From: Eucommia ulmoides
Taxonomy: Eukaryota; Streptophyta; Magnoliopsida; Garryales; Eucommiaceae
Direction of reading: 5' to 3'
Assembly (NCBI GenBank): GCA_016647705.1
Contig: CM028328.1
Location: forward strand, 6,101,311-6,165,310
Length of the DNA stretch: 64,000 bases
Position 1 is the first letter of the stretch. The number at the start of each line of letters is the position of its first letter. The translations under genes were made by a program, and so were the position numbers. The notes beneath the pieces were generated by a model that worked only from the letters and a program-made list of their open reading frames with translations, was not told where the DNA came from and ran no database searches. Positions 24,518 to 37,700 of this stretch are shown one piece after another.

Positions 24518-24538
24518 TTCCCACAGACGGCATTAAAA
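24518..24538 (-). other. Primer-binding site of the outer element (decayed)
   Basis: Read on the minus strand, the bases next to the 5' LTR are TTTTAATGCCGTCTGTGGGA. They resemble the common plant gypsy site TTTGGCGCCGTCTGTGGGA with the GGCG part changed. The position directly inside the LTR supports the call. Confidence 0.65.
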
Positions 24539-25138
24539 TGATGTTGCCAAAAGTCCCTAGCACATGCAAAGGATTAAACACGTGTTAAAAACCTTCACAA
24601 CCTTCTTCTTCAACCTGCAAAACCGATTAGATCCAAGGCACACCGGTGTGGTACTAGCCAAAGAACCTCTGGCGTGAGAATAAATTAGTCTACTTTTTTG
24701 GGAGAAAGATCAAGTACTTGAATCGTAAAATATTATGTTGATACCTTCTCTTTATATAAAATTCATTATTTGTGTCGTTATATTGGTGATGTCGCTTTCT
24801 CCACGATCTCCTCCTATTTGCATGGGATTTGGTGATGATCGCGTTTACAACCAGTTAGTTAGTTGCGATTCTCTTCATGTAATGGGGGTAGTGGGAATAC
24901 TTGGGCTGACCTCTTATTGGCCTTTCCACTGTGGGTTTCGATTACCCATGATTGGGCTTCCTTATCGGACCTTTTCTTTTTAAATATAAGGCCGTTATGA
25001 CCTCTTTCTCGGCGGACTGGTGCATACCGCCCAGTATGATTACCGAATTGTTGTTTGTGGGTCAGACTATTAACCCAACCTGACTCATCAAAACTTTCAA
25101 TCTTCAATTGATCGTGGGCGATAATTTCTCCTATATCA
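24539..25138 (-). repeat. 5' LTR of the outer gypsy element
   Basis: Partner of the repeat at 3327-3917, with the same TGAT...TATCA ends. Its minus-strand 3' end abuts the primer-binding site, which identifies it as the 5' LTR. A minus-strand TATATAAAG-like box lies near 24751-24760. Confidence 0.9.
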
Positions 25139-25330
25139 AGATACAACAAATATTATACAAGTACCTGTAATATAGTTACATTTAATTTGTAATTACGTGT
25201 AACTAATATTATATAAATACATATAATTAATATTACACAGATATATATAATATAGTTACATGTGATTTGTAATTATTAATTAATAATTAATTTTGATTAT
25301 ATATTACTAATATTCGCTATAATACAGATT
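25139..25330. repeat. AT-rich GTTACATGTAAC-type repeat fragment beside the outer element
   Basis: Repeated phrases such as ATATAGTTACAT, ACGTGTAACTAATATTATA and AATATTACACA match the interior of the TIR elements at 47-52 kb. No terminal inverted repeats are seen, so it is probably a truncated relative. It starts within the agata target copy of the gypsy element. Confidence 0.45.
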
Positions 25331-25499
25331 TACTCACCATCTTCTCTTAGCTCATTCGGGACCAATTTGGAATAAAATAACAGTTTAAAAGACTAAATCT
25401 AAATTTTTGTTTTAAAAGAGATGAATAACATATTTCACTCTACTAATTGCCAATTATCTCTATTTTATGTGGAAATTTGTTTTTAAAATAATATATTAT

Positions 25500-25780
25500 T
25501 TTCTCTTTAAAATTACCAAAGACACCCCCGTCTCCCCCGTCTCGCCCTCTCTTCCGTCAGGACCTTCTCTCTGTCGCTCTCGCTCTCTCTCCCAACCAAA
25601 AGCTTGATCCTCAGCCCTCCTCGTCTTCTGTATCACAGCCATCAAGCCCTACCTTCGCCTCCATACCGCCATTTTTACTTCTCCCTTCGTTCCCAAAGCT
25701 CTCTTCCGTGGTAACAAACAGCATAAAAACCAAGCAAGAAAAAGAAAGGAAAAATTAAGCAAAAAATAGAGCCTTCTGCA
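25500..25780 (+). promoter_or_regulatory. API5 5' flank and leader
   Basis: Pyrimidine-rich sequence (GTCTCCCCCGTCTCGCCC, then CTCTCTCTCCC) lies 100-250 bases before the ATG, followed by an A-rich stretch directly upstream of it. CT patches of this kind are common near plant start sites. No clear TATA box was found, which suits a housekeeping gene. Confidence 0.45.
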
Positions 25781-28700
25781 ATGGCCGCAGCTTCCGACGA
25801 TTCAGCAGACATCGAGGAGCTCTACAAGTTCGGCGAACGCCTCAACGAGGCCAAAGACAAGTCCACGGTTCAGCTCATTCTCATACTCGAATTTACTTCT
25901 CACTCTCCTTCGGATTTATAGGGTTTCAAAACGCCCGAGCTACAGTTGTTTTGATAATTCATTTTTGTTGTCAAGTGTGATTGATTTTGTTCTTAACAGC
26001 TTGAGAAGGACTATGACGGCATCATTAAAAGGGCCGGGATTAGTACCAGGACCAAGCAATTGTCTGCCCAGCTTATTCCCAAGTTCTTCAAGTACTTTCC
26101 TTCCCTTTCCGAACAAGCTTTTGAAGAGCATTTTAACTTGTGCGAGGATGACGAGCTTGGGGTTAGTATATTGCACCTTTCTGTAATCTTTATCCGGAGC
26201 AATTTACATGCATTTTTGCGATATTTATATGCATTTTTTATGCACTTGGATACAACTGATGAAGCAGAAGCTTTTAACTAAAAGTTAGTTATTATAGTTA
26301 GAAATCCAGCCACTCAGTTTGTTACTTCTATTGTGCATTTTATAGAGCAGTTTGCAGACGGTAACAAAAAGTTAATTAGGATATTGTAACAAACGGTTTG
26401 TATCTATCCTGAATGTAGGTGGCAAACATGTAAAACTGAGATGGAATGATATGAATTGAGATTGGTTTCGTTCAATACCTGGCTCTTCTTCCACGGATTT
26501 TCCCTTGTCTTCATGGTATCAGAGTTGGAGGCTAATGCCGAAAGCTCTTGATCTTGCAATGGCCACTGTTTCTTTACCTTCAGGCCTCACATTTACATTT
26601 TCAAATCTCAGTTTATTTGTCACAATCAAATTAAATAGCACCAGTTATATACTATGGAAAAAGCAAGTTGGAATGTGTTAAAAGCAAATCACCTTCTTGG
26701 ATATGTTGATGGATCAATTCAGTACCCAGAATGCTCTTCCTTGTCTCCCGCTACTTCATCTACTGAAACTAGGGCAGCAACAACATGCTCGTTATGGAAT
26801 GTAATTGATAGCCTGCTAGTAAGTTGATTGCGAGCATGCCCATAGAATCTGGAGCACTCTTGCTTAGCAGTATGCTTCCTTATCTGGTGCACATATACAT
26901 ATACATGAATTGAAGCCCAGAGTACTCAATGCAGTTAAAGATAAAAGTATAGTAGAATTTCTTCATCGAATCAACAATTAGAAATAGACCAAATCCTATA
27001 ATGCTTAATGAACTGAAATCCCGATTAAAATATGAGGAACTGTTACTAATGCAAGAGTTAACCAAGTTCAAGAAGGATTCGTCCTTTGCTCTTGAAGCCA
27101 CAAACCAACAAATAAAATCAGTACAAGACAAACAAAGGTAATCCTTATGCCGACTACAACAACATCAACAGAAATTTCCAGAATTTTAACTTCCAGAAAG
27201 GAAGAGATGGAGGTAAGTTTCAGAAAGGAAGAGGAGGTTGTAGATACCAAAACTAAAACCAGAATTTCCATCGATTTTTTGAAAATAGAAATTATGGATA
27301 TGTAAATTTTGTGGGAGAAACAATCACACTGCTGTGGATTGTTGTATAGGTACAATTCTAATCATAATCAAGGACAAAACAGTGAGGTTAAGGTAGGGCC
27401 ACGTGCTTTTGCAGCCGCTGCAACTGCACCATCCGATAACCGGTACTAGTTCTTCTTTGATAGTGGAGCCACAAACCATATTATACATGATCTTCGCAAC
27501 CTGAATTTGGCCTAATCCTACCAAGGTGATGACCTGATTACAATTGGAAATGACTCCAGCCTTCAAATTCAACATATGAGTGATGTTATTCTTCTTACAC
27601 CTCTAACTTGGTCATCCAACACTTCGGCCAGTGTTTGGCACCAAAGACTTGGTCATCCAGCATTTCAAGTTGTTACCCAAGTGATCAATAGTTTCAGCTT
27701 CCTACCAGCAATATGAATTTGCCCATTTGTCATCCTTGTACAGTGAGCAAAGCTCACAAGCGTCCTTTTCCTATTTCCCCACAATTGTTTCCAGACCTTA
27801 ACTTTAGTTCACAGTGACATTTGGGGATCGTCTCCTGTAAAATCTTATTCTGATTTTCAATATCATATTCTCTTTGTTCATGAGTTCTCTAGATTTTCTT
27901 GGATTTATCCTATGCATTGTAAGTCTGAATCTTTTCGAAATTTACTGAATTTGAAATTATGTCTGAGAATCAATTTTCAATAAATTGTATAAGTTGCCAA
28001 CATTCAGATCTGACAATGGTGATAAATATATTTCTGATTCCTTTACTGCCCATTTTATTAAACATGGGATCATTCACCATAGGTCTTGCCCTCATACCGC
28101 TTAGCAAAATGGCACTGATGAAAGAAAACACAAGCAATTAGTAGAAACCATCATAACACTCTTATTTCAAGCTACTCTGCCTCCTAATTTTGTGTAGAAG
28201 TCTTACTTACATCCAGCTTTCTTATCAATAAAAGGACCACTCGTTTCCTAAATCACAAAAGCCCATATGAAATTTTGTTTCATACCTCTCCATATTATAC
28301 TATTTTTAAGAGTTTTGGATGTGCCTGCTTCCCTTGTATAAAACCCTATGTTGATCATAAGCTAACATCTAAATCAACTCTCTGCATTTTCTTGGACTAT
28401 TTTAGGGTTACAAATGTTTTGATACTATAGCCAACGAAATTTCAGGTCCAGACATGTTACATTTGATGAAACATGTTTTCTCTTTTTGACTTATTTTCAG
28501 TCCCATAATCTGCCCAATTCTCGGCCTGTTCAACCTTTCATGTTTTTCATTTCCTATCCATTACCATCTCAATTTATGTACCATCGTCTCCTATTTCTGC
28601 TCCTCTAACTATACCACATGTTACTTCTGAACCTGCAGTTTGACATCCTGCCCCTAATCCTCCATCTCACCAAATGACCACTAGATCTCAGGCATGCATT

Positions 28701-31700
28701 TTCAAGCCCAGAAATTTGATGTCCCTTAATGCTATTTGTTCTGCATACGTCAAGCATCTAAAACCCCTCAGTGGAGAGCAACTATGGATTTAGAATTTTT
28801 AGCTCTTGTTGATCAAGGCACTTGGGACTTGGTACCTCCTCCCACACTCAATGGTTGTAAGTGGGTGTTTAAAATCAAAAGAAATCCAGATGGAACAATT
28901 TCTAGGCACAAGGCCAGATTAGTTGCAAAGGGTTATCATCAAATTGTGACGATTGAATTCACAGAAACGTTTAGCCCTGTGGCTAAACAACCTACTATAA
29001 AAGTTGTTTTATCTTTGGCCCCACGCTTTGATTGGTTACTCAAACAATTGGATTTGTCTAATTCATTTTTATATGGAGACCTAGAGGAAAAAGTGTTTAT
29101 GGAAGAATCTCAAGGGTTCTATAATCCTACTTACCCTCATTGTATAGAAACCAAAGAAGTCTCTTTATGGCCTTAAACAACCCCCTAGAGCATGGTACTG
29201 TAAAGTCTCCAATTTCCTAGTTCATCATGGCTTCAAGCACAGTACTGCAGATCCTTCCTCATTCATCCTTCATTTAGCCGAACGTACAACCCTTGTGCTA
29301 GTTTATGTTGATGATATTGTTCTGACTGGCAGTGATAATTCCTGTTTGCAGCATCTAGTAGTTCAAATGCATTCAGTATTTTCCATAAAGGATTTAGGAC
29401 CACCGAATTATTTTCTGGGCGTTCAACTCATTCTGCAGGCTAATAGCCTTCTCCTATCTCTGAAAAAATGCATTATTGAAGTCCTACTCAAGGGCGGCAT
29501 GGATAACTGTCAATCTTCCTCTACTTATATGATCTCATCTAAATCCTCTACTTTAGACTTAACATTGTTTGCTGATCATACACTATACATGACTTTTGGT
29601 AGGATCTCTTCAGTACATTACCATCACTCGGCCTGAAATAGCCTTTGCCGTCAATTCAGTATGCCAGTCCATGCATATCCTACTATTGCTGATGTTGTTG
29701 TCAAAGATATTCTTCGGTACCTTAAGGGAACTAAGGACGCCATAAGGGAACTAAGGACCTAAGACTTCATTGTCATTCTAAAGATTTATTGTGATTCTGA
29801 CGGGGTTGGTGACACCAAAGATTGACGATCAACTACAGGATGCTACATGTTTTTAGGCTCTAATGTGACACCAAAGATTGACGATCAACTAGAGGATGCT
29901 ACATGTTTTTAGGCTCTAATGTATCTCGTGAGTCGTGGTATGCTAAGAAGCAAACTACATTGGCCAAGTCCTCCTTCGAGGCTGAATATTGGGCTGTTGC
30001 TAAGAAGCATCATTTGTTTAGTGATGCTTCTTTGTGAGCTACAACTTTCTCTTCGTCATCTACCTATCATCTATTGCGATGTCTCAGCCATTTCACTCTC
30101 GGCCAATCTAGTTTTAAACTCCAGAACTAAACATATCCAAGTTGATTATCATTTCATTAGGGAAAAAAGTTCAATCCAAAGAGCTTTTGGTACAGTTTGT
30201 TTCCACTCATGATCAACTTGCCAATGTGTTTAGTAAGTCTCTCTCAAAAGCTTAGTTCCAAGAGTTTCGAAACAAATTAACAGTCAGGTTGGCCATTAAT
30301 TTGAGGGCAGAATCTAGATGATGAAGGAGGAGATGAATCCAACCTATTAGTTTGTTACTTCTGTTGTGCATTTTATCATACAGTTTGTAGACAGTTGGTA
30401 ACATAAGGTTAATTAGAATATTGTAACAAACCTTTTGTATCTATCCTCTATGTAGAGCATGGATTCTCTATATAAACATTTAAAACTGAGATGGAATGCT
30501 ATGAATGAATTGCTATTGATTTTGTTCAATACCTGGATGGATTCTACTTGTTCTTCTTCTTTCTCTGTTTTTTGCTTCTCTTTAACAACATCATTAATTT
30601 AAGGGGCGGTTACCAACGGGTTCTATTAAGGAGCCAAGACTACCAAATAAACTTTTTTTTAAGCAGGTTACCAAGCAGTCTTTTGTGATTATTCGGTCAG
30701 ATTTGCCCCTACAAGCACTTACCTGATATATAACTTCCTAGAAAATAGGGATTCAAAATCATGATATTAAAATAAAAATAATTATTATTTTACATATTTT
30801 TTCATAATCTAATTATATATTTAGATTCGTTTGAATAAGTTCTTCAAAATGATGTCACATTCATTATTTTTCATTAGTTTTTAAATTCATGTTGAATTCA
30901 ACATGGTACTTTTTGAATTTTCATAGTTTTTCAAATTCGTGTTGAATTCAACATTTTACTTGAACAAAATTTATAAATCTATTATATTGTTATTGTAAAA
31001 AATGTTGAATGTAATTAAATAAAAAAAATTACTGAAAATATTTAGATAGAATAGTGACGAATGTTGTTTAATTCAACATGGGATTCATCATCATGTTGAA
31101 TTGAAAAAATATTAAATTATATAATATATATACTCAATTCTATATTACTTTGAAGCCAATGATATCACATTCACCATTTTTAATCAAATTTTCACATTTG
31201 TCTCAAATTCAATATGTTACTTTCGGACCTTCATAGTTTTTCGCATTCGTATTGAATTTAACATGTTATTTCAACAAAATTTTATAAATGTATTATATTG
31301 TTATTGTAAAAAATGTTGAAAGTAATTAAATGAAAAATAGATTGAAAAGTGATGTACGTTGTTGAATTCAACACAAAATTCAATATTTGTTGAATTCAAT
31401 AAATATTAAATTATACAGCAAAATATATACAAATGGATAATGTTTTGAAGCTAATGACCTCTCGATCATGATCTGCAATTAAATCAAGCAAATGATATGT
31501 CAAAAAAAAGTTTATTGCTATTTTAAGAGTATAAAAGTGGTTTAGTTTTAATTACTTTTATGGCATGGGAAGATATGTTGTTAGATATATGATTCTGGAT
31601 TTGTAGGGGGTATTAGCGTCACTTCATTGGTTCAGATTTGAAATTGGCACTAATTGGTAATGATTAATGCAAATTTGCGGATCAAATGGTTCAATTAGAA

Positions 31701-34700
31701 AGTTACGGGATATTTTGGTAGATGGTTCTTCTAATGAGACCATCCGGTCATTTTCCCTTAATTTAATTCATTTAGATGTTCTACTTATCCAAGCAACAAA
31801 GTAGAAAAATAACGCATCTATCGTTTTAATTGGAATTTGACATATAATTGTTTTGGTATCATACCAGGTGAGGGTGCAAGCAATTCGTGGACTTCCATTG
31901 TTCTGCAAGGATACACCACAATATCTTTCTAAAATTGTTGATGTTCTTGGGCAGCTTCTTTTGGCTGGTATTTCTAATGCTCCAAATTTGAATCTTGATC
32001 TTTCCCTTGCTTATTTTGATAGATAGACATTTTGATGCTTGGTGATTCTAGGAGAAAATGTGGAGCGTGATGCAGTGCATAAAGCGCTTCTGACTTTGTT
32101 GCGCCAGGATGTTAAGAGTAAGGACTATGCCTTATGCTTGAAAATTCAAGATTTTAATGTGAAATTGTTATTGTCTGGGGCCCTATCAAATATCTCTTTA
32201 AGTAGGTTGAGTGTTGCTGTGTGCCTGGCTGGACTTTTGTTCAATTATATTTCCATTTTTGATATGTCAAGATCTGAGGCTTGCGGAGTTGCACTAAGTT
32301 CTTGAAGTTGTTCATAGGGAGGGGGTGCTAACAGCTTGATAGGAAGGATAATCTGCATTATAGATTGTTTTATTGGCCAGTTCAAGTGAATAAGAGATTG
32401 TTTTGTTGGCTAGACAGTTTTCCGTTGGAGTTGAAGGCGAATACTCTAGATGATATGATGGGTTTTCTGGGTGGCGATGTGATTTCATTTACTTATTCAA
32501 CTTTTGTTACTGTCTAGTTGTATGCTTTGAATCTACAACCTATGAGTTGTGAATTTCTGATTTAATGCCTTTCTGATGCTCAAAATTTAAAAATTATTAG
32601 CTGCATCAATTGCTTTTTTAGTCCTCCTGACAGGCGAGGCATCTAAGACAAAGTATTAGTCTCCTTGATATAGTTTTTATGCCAATATAACTCAAAAGTT
32701 TTTGCCACGAACTGACAGTTTGTATCTTTTGGTTTATCAAAGTGAGACATGAATTCTATCCATGTCTGGTGATGAAACTACGGGACACTTCATTTTGGAA
32801 TATGGAATGGAATAGGAACAAGAAAGTTTCTTAGGCCTCATATTTGGTATAGGCTACCTTGAGAAACCGACCTCCCCCCTCCCCAAAACATGGGGAAATA
32901 AAAAACTGCAAGCTGCATGCCTTGACACTCGCTCTGCCAGCATAACACGCAAAATGCTCTAAGTTATCCACTTTTACTGTGCAGACTAATTAGTAATTGT
33001 ACCAAATTAGTTTAGGCTGTGTCTGGATTGAAAGATTTAAAATGAATTGACTTGGCAAGTTGGCATTTAAGTACATTTTACAATTGGAATTTATATTAGA
33101 TATATTCGACAAGATCAATCAATAGGATTTGTGTTTAACCTAGCTAAGGAAAATAGATTTAAAAATCTACATGGAAAGATTCCAAAGGACTTGGTGGAAG
33201 GAGTTATTTGAAGTCCATCTTACTGAGTGATCTACTTGCACAATGATTTCACGATAATGTGTTTGGCCAACCAAAGGCAAAGCCAATTGGAAAATCTTTA
33301 AAAAGTCTATTATGCTGTTACGATTTTGGTGTTATATCTATGCAGATCACTATTAGGTCATAAATTTAGGACCAAAGATGTTAAATTTCTTTATTTTGAT
33401 TCTAAAAATGTACCCCAATCAAGAAGCAAGTATGCTATACTAATAAATTATTTAAACCTTTTGTCCTCCCTCTATTCACTCTCTTAGACTTTTTGGTTAG
33501 TTTACTTTTGAATTGCCGTTTCTTTTACCTATTTTTATAGCAATAATCAGGAAAGCACTTTGATATGAGGATTGCTTTTGAGAAAATGTATATAATTATA
33601 ATGGTATCAACCTTCTGGAAACATGGAAAATTTTCCTTTTCCAAAGAATTCCAAATTAATCAGCAATAGAATCTTATTTTTTGTTTTTCTTTGTGTCCAT
33701 GCTTATAAAATTTGGTCGCGGCCCCTATTCCCAACAAAAATCCGAGTTTCTCTTTAGTAATGTTTCCTCGATGAATAAAATTTTCCTTTGCATTATATTT
33801 TTTTTTACTCCAAGTTCTTGATTTCAAATTCGTTAATGAAATGGAGCCCAAATTATTTGTAAAAATAAAATTACCTTCAAGGGAACACTTGATTGCTTGA
33901 ATCTATGAAAAAAAGATAGCATTGAACTTCAGGAGCAGACCTGATTAATTGATTCTACATAAAAGATAGTGCGGACCTGGCTTTTGTCAGTTTTTATTGT
34001 TTATTTTTTTCCTTTTTTTTTTCTTTTAAAAATATGAAAAGCTGCAGTATGTCTTGTCTTGTTTCATTTTTTTTTTTTTTTGTAACTCATGTAAAATCAT
34101 TTATCTGGGAATGAAATTACTATGCTGTCACTCTCCACGGAGTTTCTTGTTATATCTTTAATGCAAGCATTTGATGCAGCTTCATTGACTGTCTTGTTCA
34201 AGCATGTTGGAAGCACCGAGGAAACTGTCACCGATGAAGGGATTCGTGAAAAAGTGCTAAGCTTTATTAGAGATAAGGTGACATTTTGTTTCCTGATACT
34301 CCATACATGGTTAAGCTTTCCTGCTAGCCTTGAAGCCCAGGCACAAATGCATAATTGAATTATGGGCGTTCTTACATTACAGGTATTCCCTCTTAAAGCA
34401 GAATTGTTGAAGCCACAGGAGCAAATGGAGCGGCATATAACTGATTTGGTGAAAAATGTACGTCTGTTGCACATTATTGTCTAATTCCATCTTCTATTTA
34501 TTTTTCCTTCTTGTTTCTTTCGTAATATTTTTGTTTGGTTTTCCAGTCCATTGTACACAGCCTTTGTCTTTTTCTTACTGTTCTTTTGGCCATTTGATTT
34601 TTTTTTTTTGAAGAGTTGTATGTTTACGTCATGCAGAATTTGCAAGATGTAACGGCTGCAGAATTTAAAATGTTCATGGACTTCTTGAAAAGCTTAACCT

Positions 34701-37700
34701 TGTTCGGAAAGAATGCTCCTGCAGAGCGCATCCAAGAACTTGTTGAAATTATTGAAGGACAGGCAGATCTAGATGCTCAGTTCAATGTAAGTGTTTCTTC
34801 CTCATCCCTATATCAAATATCGAGAATATTTTTCTCTTTTATAGGTCCTAGGTCCAATATGATGGCGTCTATTGTTATATTAATATTTTTTTGGTCTTAA
34901 TCTGCTAGTCTGCTATTTTATTTCTATTTCCTTTTTCACATTTTTAGAGTGAATTAATATTCTCATAACTGAACAGTATGCCTGTTCTGTTGCATTCATC
35001 TCTGCCAAACAACCATACTTTATCCTAGTAATAGTTGGCAGAAAATGTATATTTTGGTATATCATGGTAGAAATTTGGACCGTTCGGTTAACTGTAGCTA
35101 GATAATCTGGATGTAACTGCTAGCAAATTTAGACTTACAAGTCAGTTAGGAAAAAGAAAAGAAACAAAAAAAAGAAGATGAATGCCTAGGGTTTGCACTT
35201 CAAAATTGTTGTAAACTGCTGGCCATTTATGTTTATTTGGTGAAAGTGCATTTTTTTGGAGAATTATTGTTCAAGATTAGTCTTTAGTTGTAAACCATCC
35301 TTTGGAGTTTGGGCAAAGGCAGACCATGGAATGTGTTGCAGGGTTAATTCTGTACCTGAAATGTTTTGCACTTGTGATGGCCTAATTGCCCACCAATCAG
35401 TCAGCTGTGCTACTGTTCCGAGACAAACTGTTGCCCAGGCAACACGACACGCTCAAACCCACTAGAAACAATATGAAAACGAACCAAAATATAGCCAAAA
35501 CCAACCTCGTTTTAGTACTCAGCCAAAACAAGGAAAACACATTAATCTGGTTAAGGGTTGCAGGAACAATGCACCCACTGCTGAACCCATTATACAATTT
35601 CGAAATTTATAGACAAAGAAGGTAGTTGACTCCCCTTAACTGCTAGGAATAGGAACATGGTTTGAAACTATTGGGCATGTGTCTGGACAAGAATGCAGGG
35701 CAATTACTTAACCGAATCTGTGGCTAGAATCAGTAATTGCCCCCACATGCCAGGCACATGTCCCAAACTGCCCATACTTAGCCAATTTTCACACACATTG
35801 GCAAAGCACCAACAATACCAGCTGTCCAATTAATTCCGCCCGTTTTGTTGCATCTTCATTGCGTTGCTGCTCCCAATGACTCGCTACATTGTATGAATGT
35901 TTCTAACCAGAATGCATCATTGCGTCCGATCAGTCTGTCACGCCACCCCGTGACTATGATCAAAATGTGGCGTTGCGTCTACGTTTTGTCTGCCTTGCCT
36001 TGATCCCGTACCAAGGTCTTCTTAGTTTTATGCCGCACCCATGAAACCCAATCCTAGCTCCGCGCCTAGGATTTTATTGCACCACATGCCAACGCCGGCA
36101 ATGTGCAACAACATTGTTCAATGATGCCCCATTTTGCCAACGCTTGCCGGTGCATATTGACGTTTGTTGCCTTGACCCCCCGCCAAGGTCTTGCTCAGTG
36201 TTTGCCACGTCCATGACACCGATCCTAACATTGTGCCTAGGATCATCTTGGTCTTAGCTTAACAACGCCCAACATCTGTTGGTATTGTTCTACAACGCTC
36301 TTGTTTCCTGCCACATCGTGCCTTGGTTTTTGCCTCAAACCGATATTCTTGGGTAAGCCTTACCTCAAGCTTCCCACCGTGTGTAAGCCGTGCTTTACAC
36401 CTTACCTTGGTCTGCCGGCGCCCCTTAGCACGCCCAGGTACCTTGCCACACTGAGGATCTGGACCCCCGCTCACTGTTGACTACTTGGCTTAGCCGAATG
36501 CCTACGTCTTGTGTCAAGTTACCCCAACTTGGCACCACTGTGTCGATGTTTTGCTAACCAGCAATTGTCCTCGTCCAACATTGTCTTACTTTGGTTAACC
36601 TTTGTGCCTCTTTCATATTAAGGCCTTCGTATGGTTAGAAATATGCACCAAGTCTGTACCACTTTGTTTCCAGCATGTTAGGGGCTAACAAAATGATATT
36701 TGTTTTCTCTCCGGTTTTGAACCTCCCAATTACTAAGCAATCAAAATAAGTATTGGCCTTGTATGCATTTAAATATTTGGTCTTCTTGGCCTTATATACG
36801 TAAAGTCATTATTGAACTTGCCCTTATATGCATGTAATTACTACTGAATTTATTTTAGGATGCACTTTTCAATTTTTATATAACAAACCTTTCTGCTACA
36901 GGTTTCTGATGGTGATCATATTGTCAGATTAATTTCTTGCATGCACATGGCTCTTCCTCTTTTTAAGGTACTGATTGTATAAGCAAAACACACATACACA
37001 CAACCAAAAAAGGAAGAGAGAGAGAGAGAGATGAAAAAAAGAAAAAAATGGATGTGCCGTTGACTATTTTTTTTACTTGATTTCCTGTTTACTGTAATCT
37101 TTTTAGAGGGGTGCATCAAGAAGAAAAAAATGGACGTGCCATTGACTATTTGTTTACTTGATTTCCTGTTTACTGTGATCTTTTTAGAGAGGTGCATCAA
37201 GCAGCAAGTTCCTCAACTATTTGAACAAGCACATATTTCCTGTTTTTGATAAGGTAATGTTACTCTAACTTGGGGATCAAAGTAATTTGCTTGATATTTT
37301 GAGATAAATATTGTGACTCAGGTCAGCAGTACGCTTCCTGCTTCATATTATATCTCACTTTCAGTGTTCACAATTTCACTGGACTCAAAATTCATTATTT
37401 ATATAAACTTGCTTTGCCCTAGTTGCCCCTACATCAAGCGAGAATGCATACATGAATAATTGTTACTATACGGAAATCTGAACTTAAGGAGGAAGACATT
37501 GTATTTAGAATCTAGAGTCCTTTTAGACTCTATGAAACCACGATAAATAAATTCATTATGGCAGCAAATGATCTTACCCCATTTTAAATTCCAGCGACAT
37601 TCAAGTTGGTCTAAGAAGATATTAGGTCAAAATATGTCATAATTCGATGTGTCCAAACTGCAATATCCCAGTGTCTGCGTATTTTTGCCTGATATGCAAT

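Larger units (their letters stand above)
3327..25138 (-). mobile_element. Tat-lineage Ty3/gypsy LTR retrotransposon (interrupted, decayed)
   Basis: Two direct repeats of about 0.6 kb, 3327-3917 and 24539-25138, both run TGAT...ATCA. They are flanked by agatg (3322-3326) and agata (25139-25143), a 5-bp target duplication with one change. A primer-binding-like site abuts the right LTR, so the element is read on the minus strand. Gag, protease, RT, RNase H, a second RNase H and integrase follow in the Ty3/gypsy order down to 19.3 kb. A tandem array and plus-strand ORFs lie between integrase and the 3' LTR. The two RNase H domains and antisense ORFs are hallmarks of the plant Tat lineage. Removing the nested 10.5-kb element leaves about 11.3 kb. 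Frame breaks, stops and lost catalytic residues make it inactive. Confidence 0.9.
26302..30587 (+). mobile_element. Ty1/copia retrotransposon in API5 intron 2 (decayed, sense)
   Basis: A pair of ~0.2-kb LTRs (about 26302-26513 and 30339-30587) encloses a copia-ordered interior: gag with zinc knuckle, protease, integrase, RT, RNase H. An initiator-Met tRNA primer site follows the 5' LTR at 26514. It lies in the same direction as API5. In-frame stops, several frameshifts and a 56-bp internal duplication show decay. I could not find matching target duplications because the outer LTR edges are blurred. Confidence 0.9.

Noticed and set aside
26302..26320. A target duplication for the intronic copia element
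   Set aside because: LTR similarity runs past the TGTTAC start into the flank, so no 5-bp pair can be assigned with confidence.
36259..36474. Arg/Lys-rich minus frame
   Set aside because: It lies in the solo-LTR-like block, has no homology I recognise, and is explained by the GC-rich repeats there.
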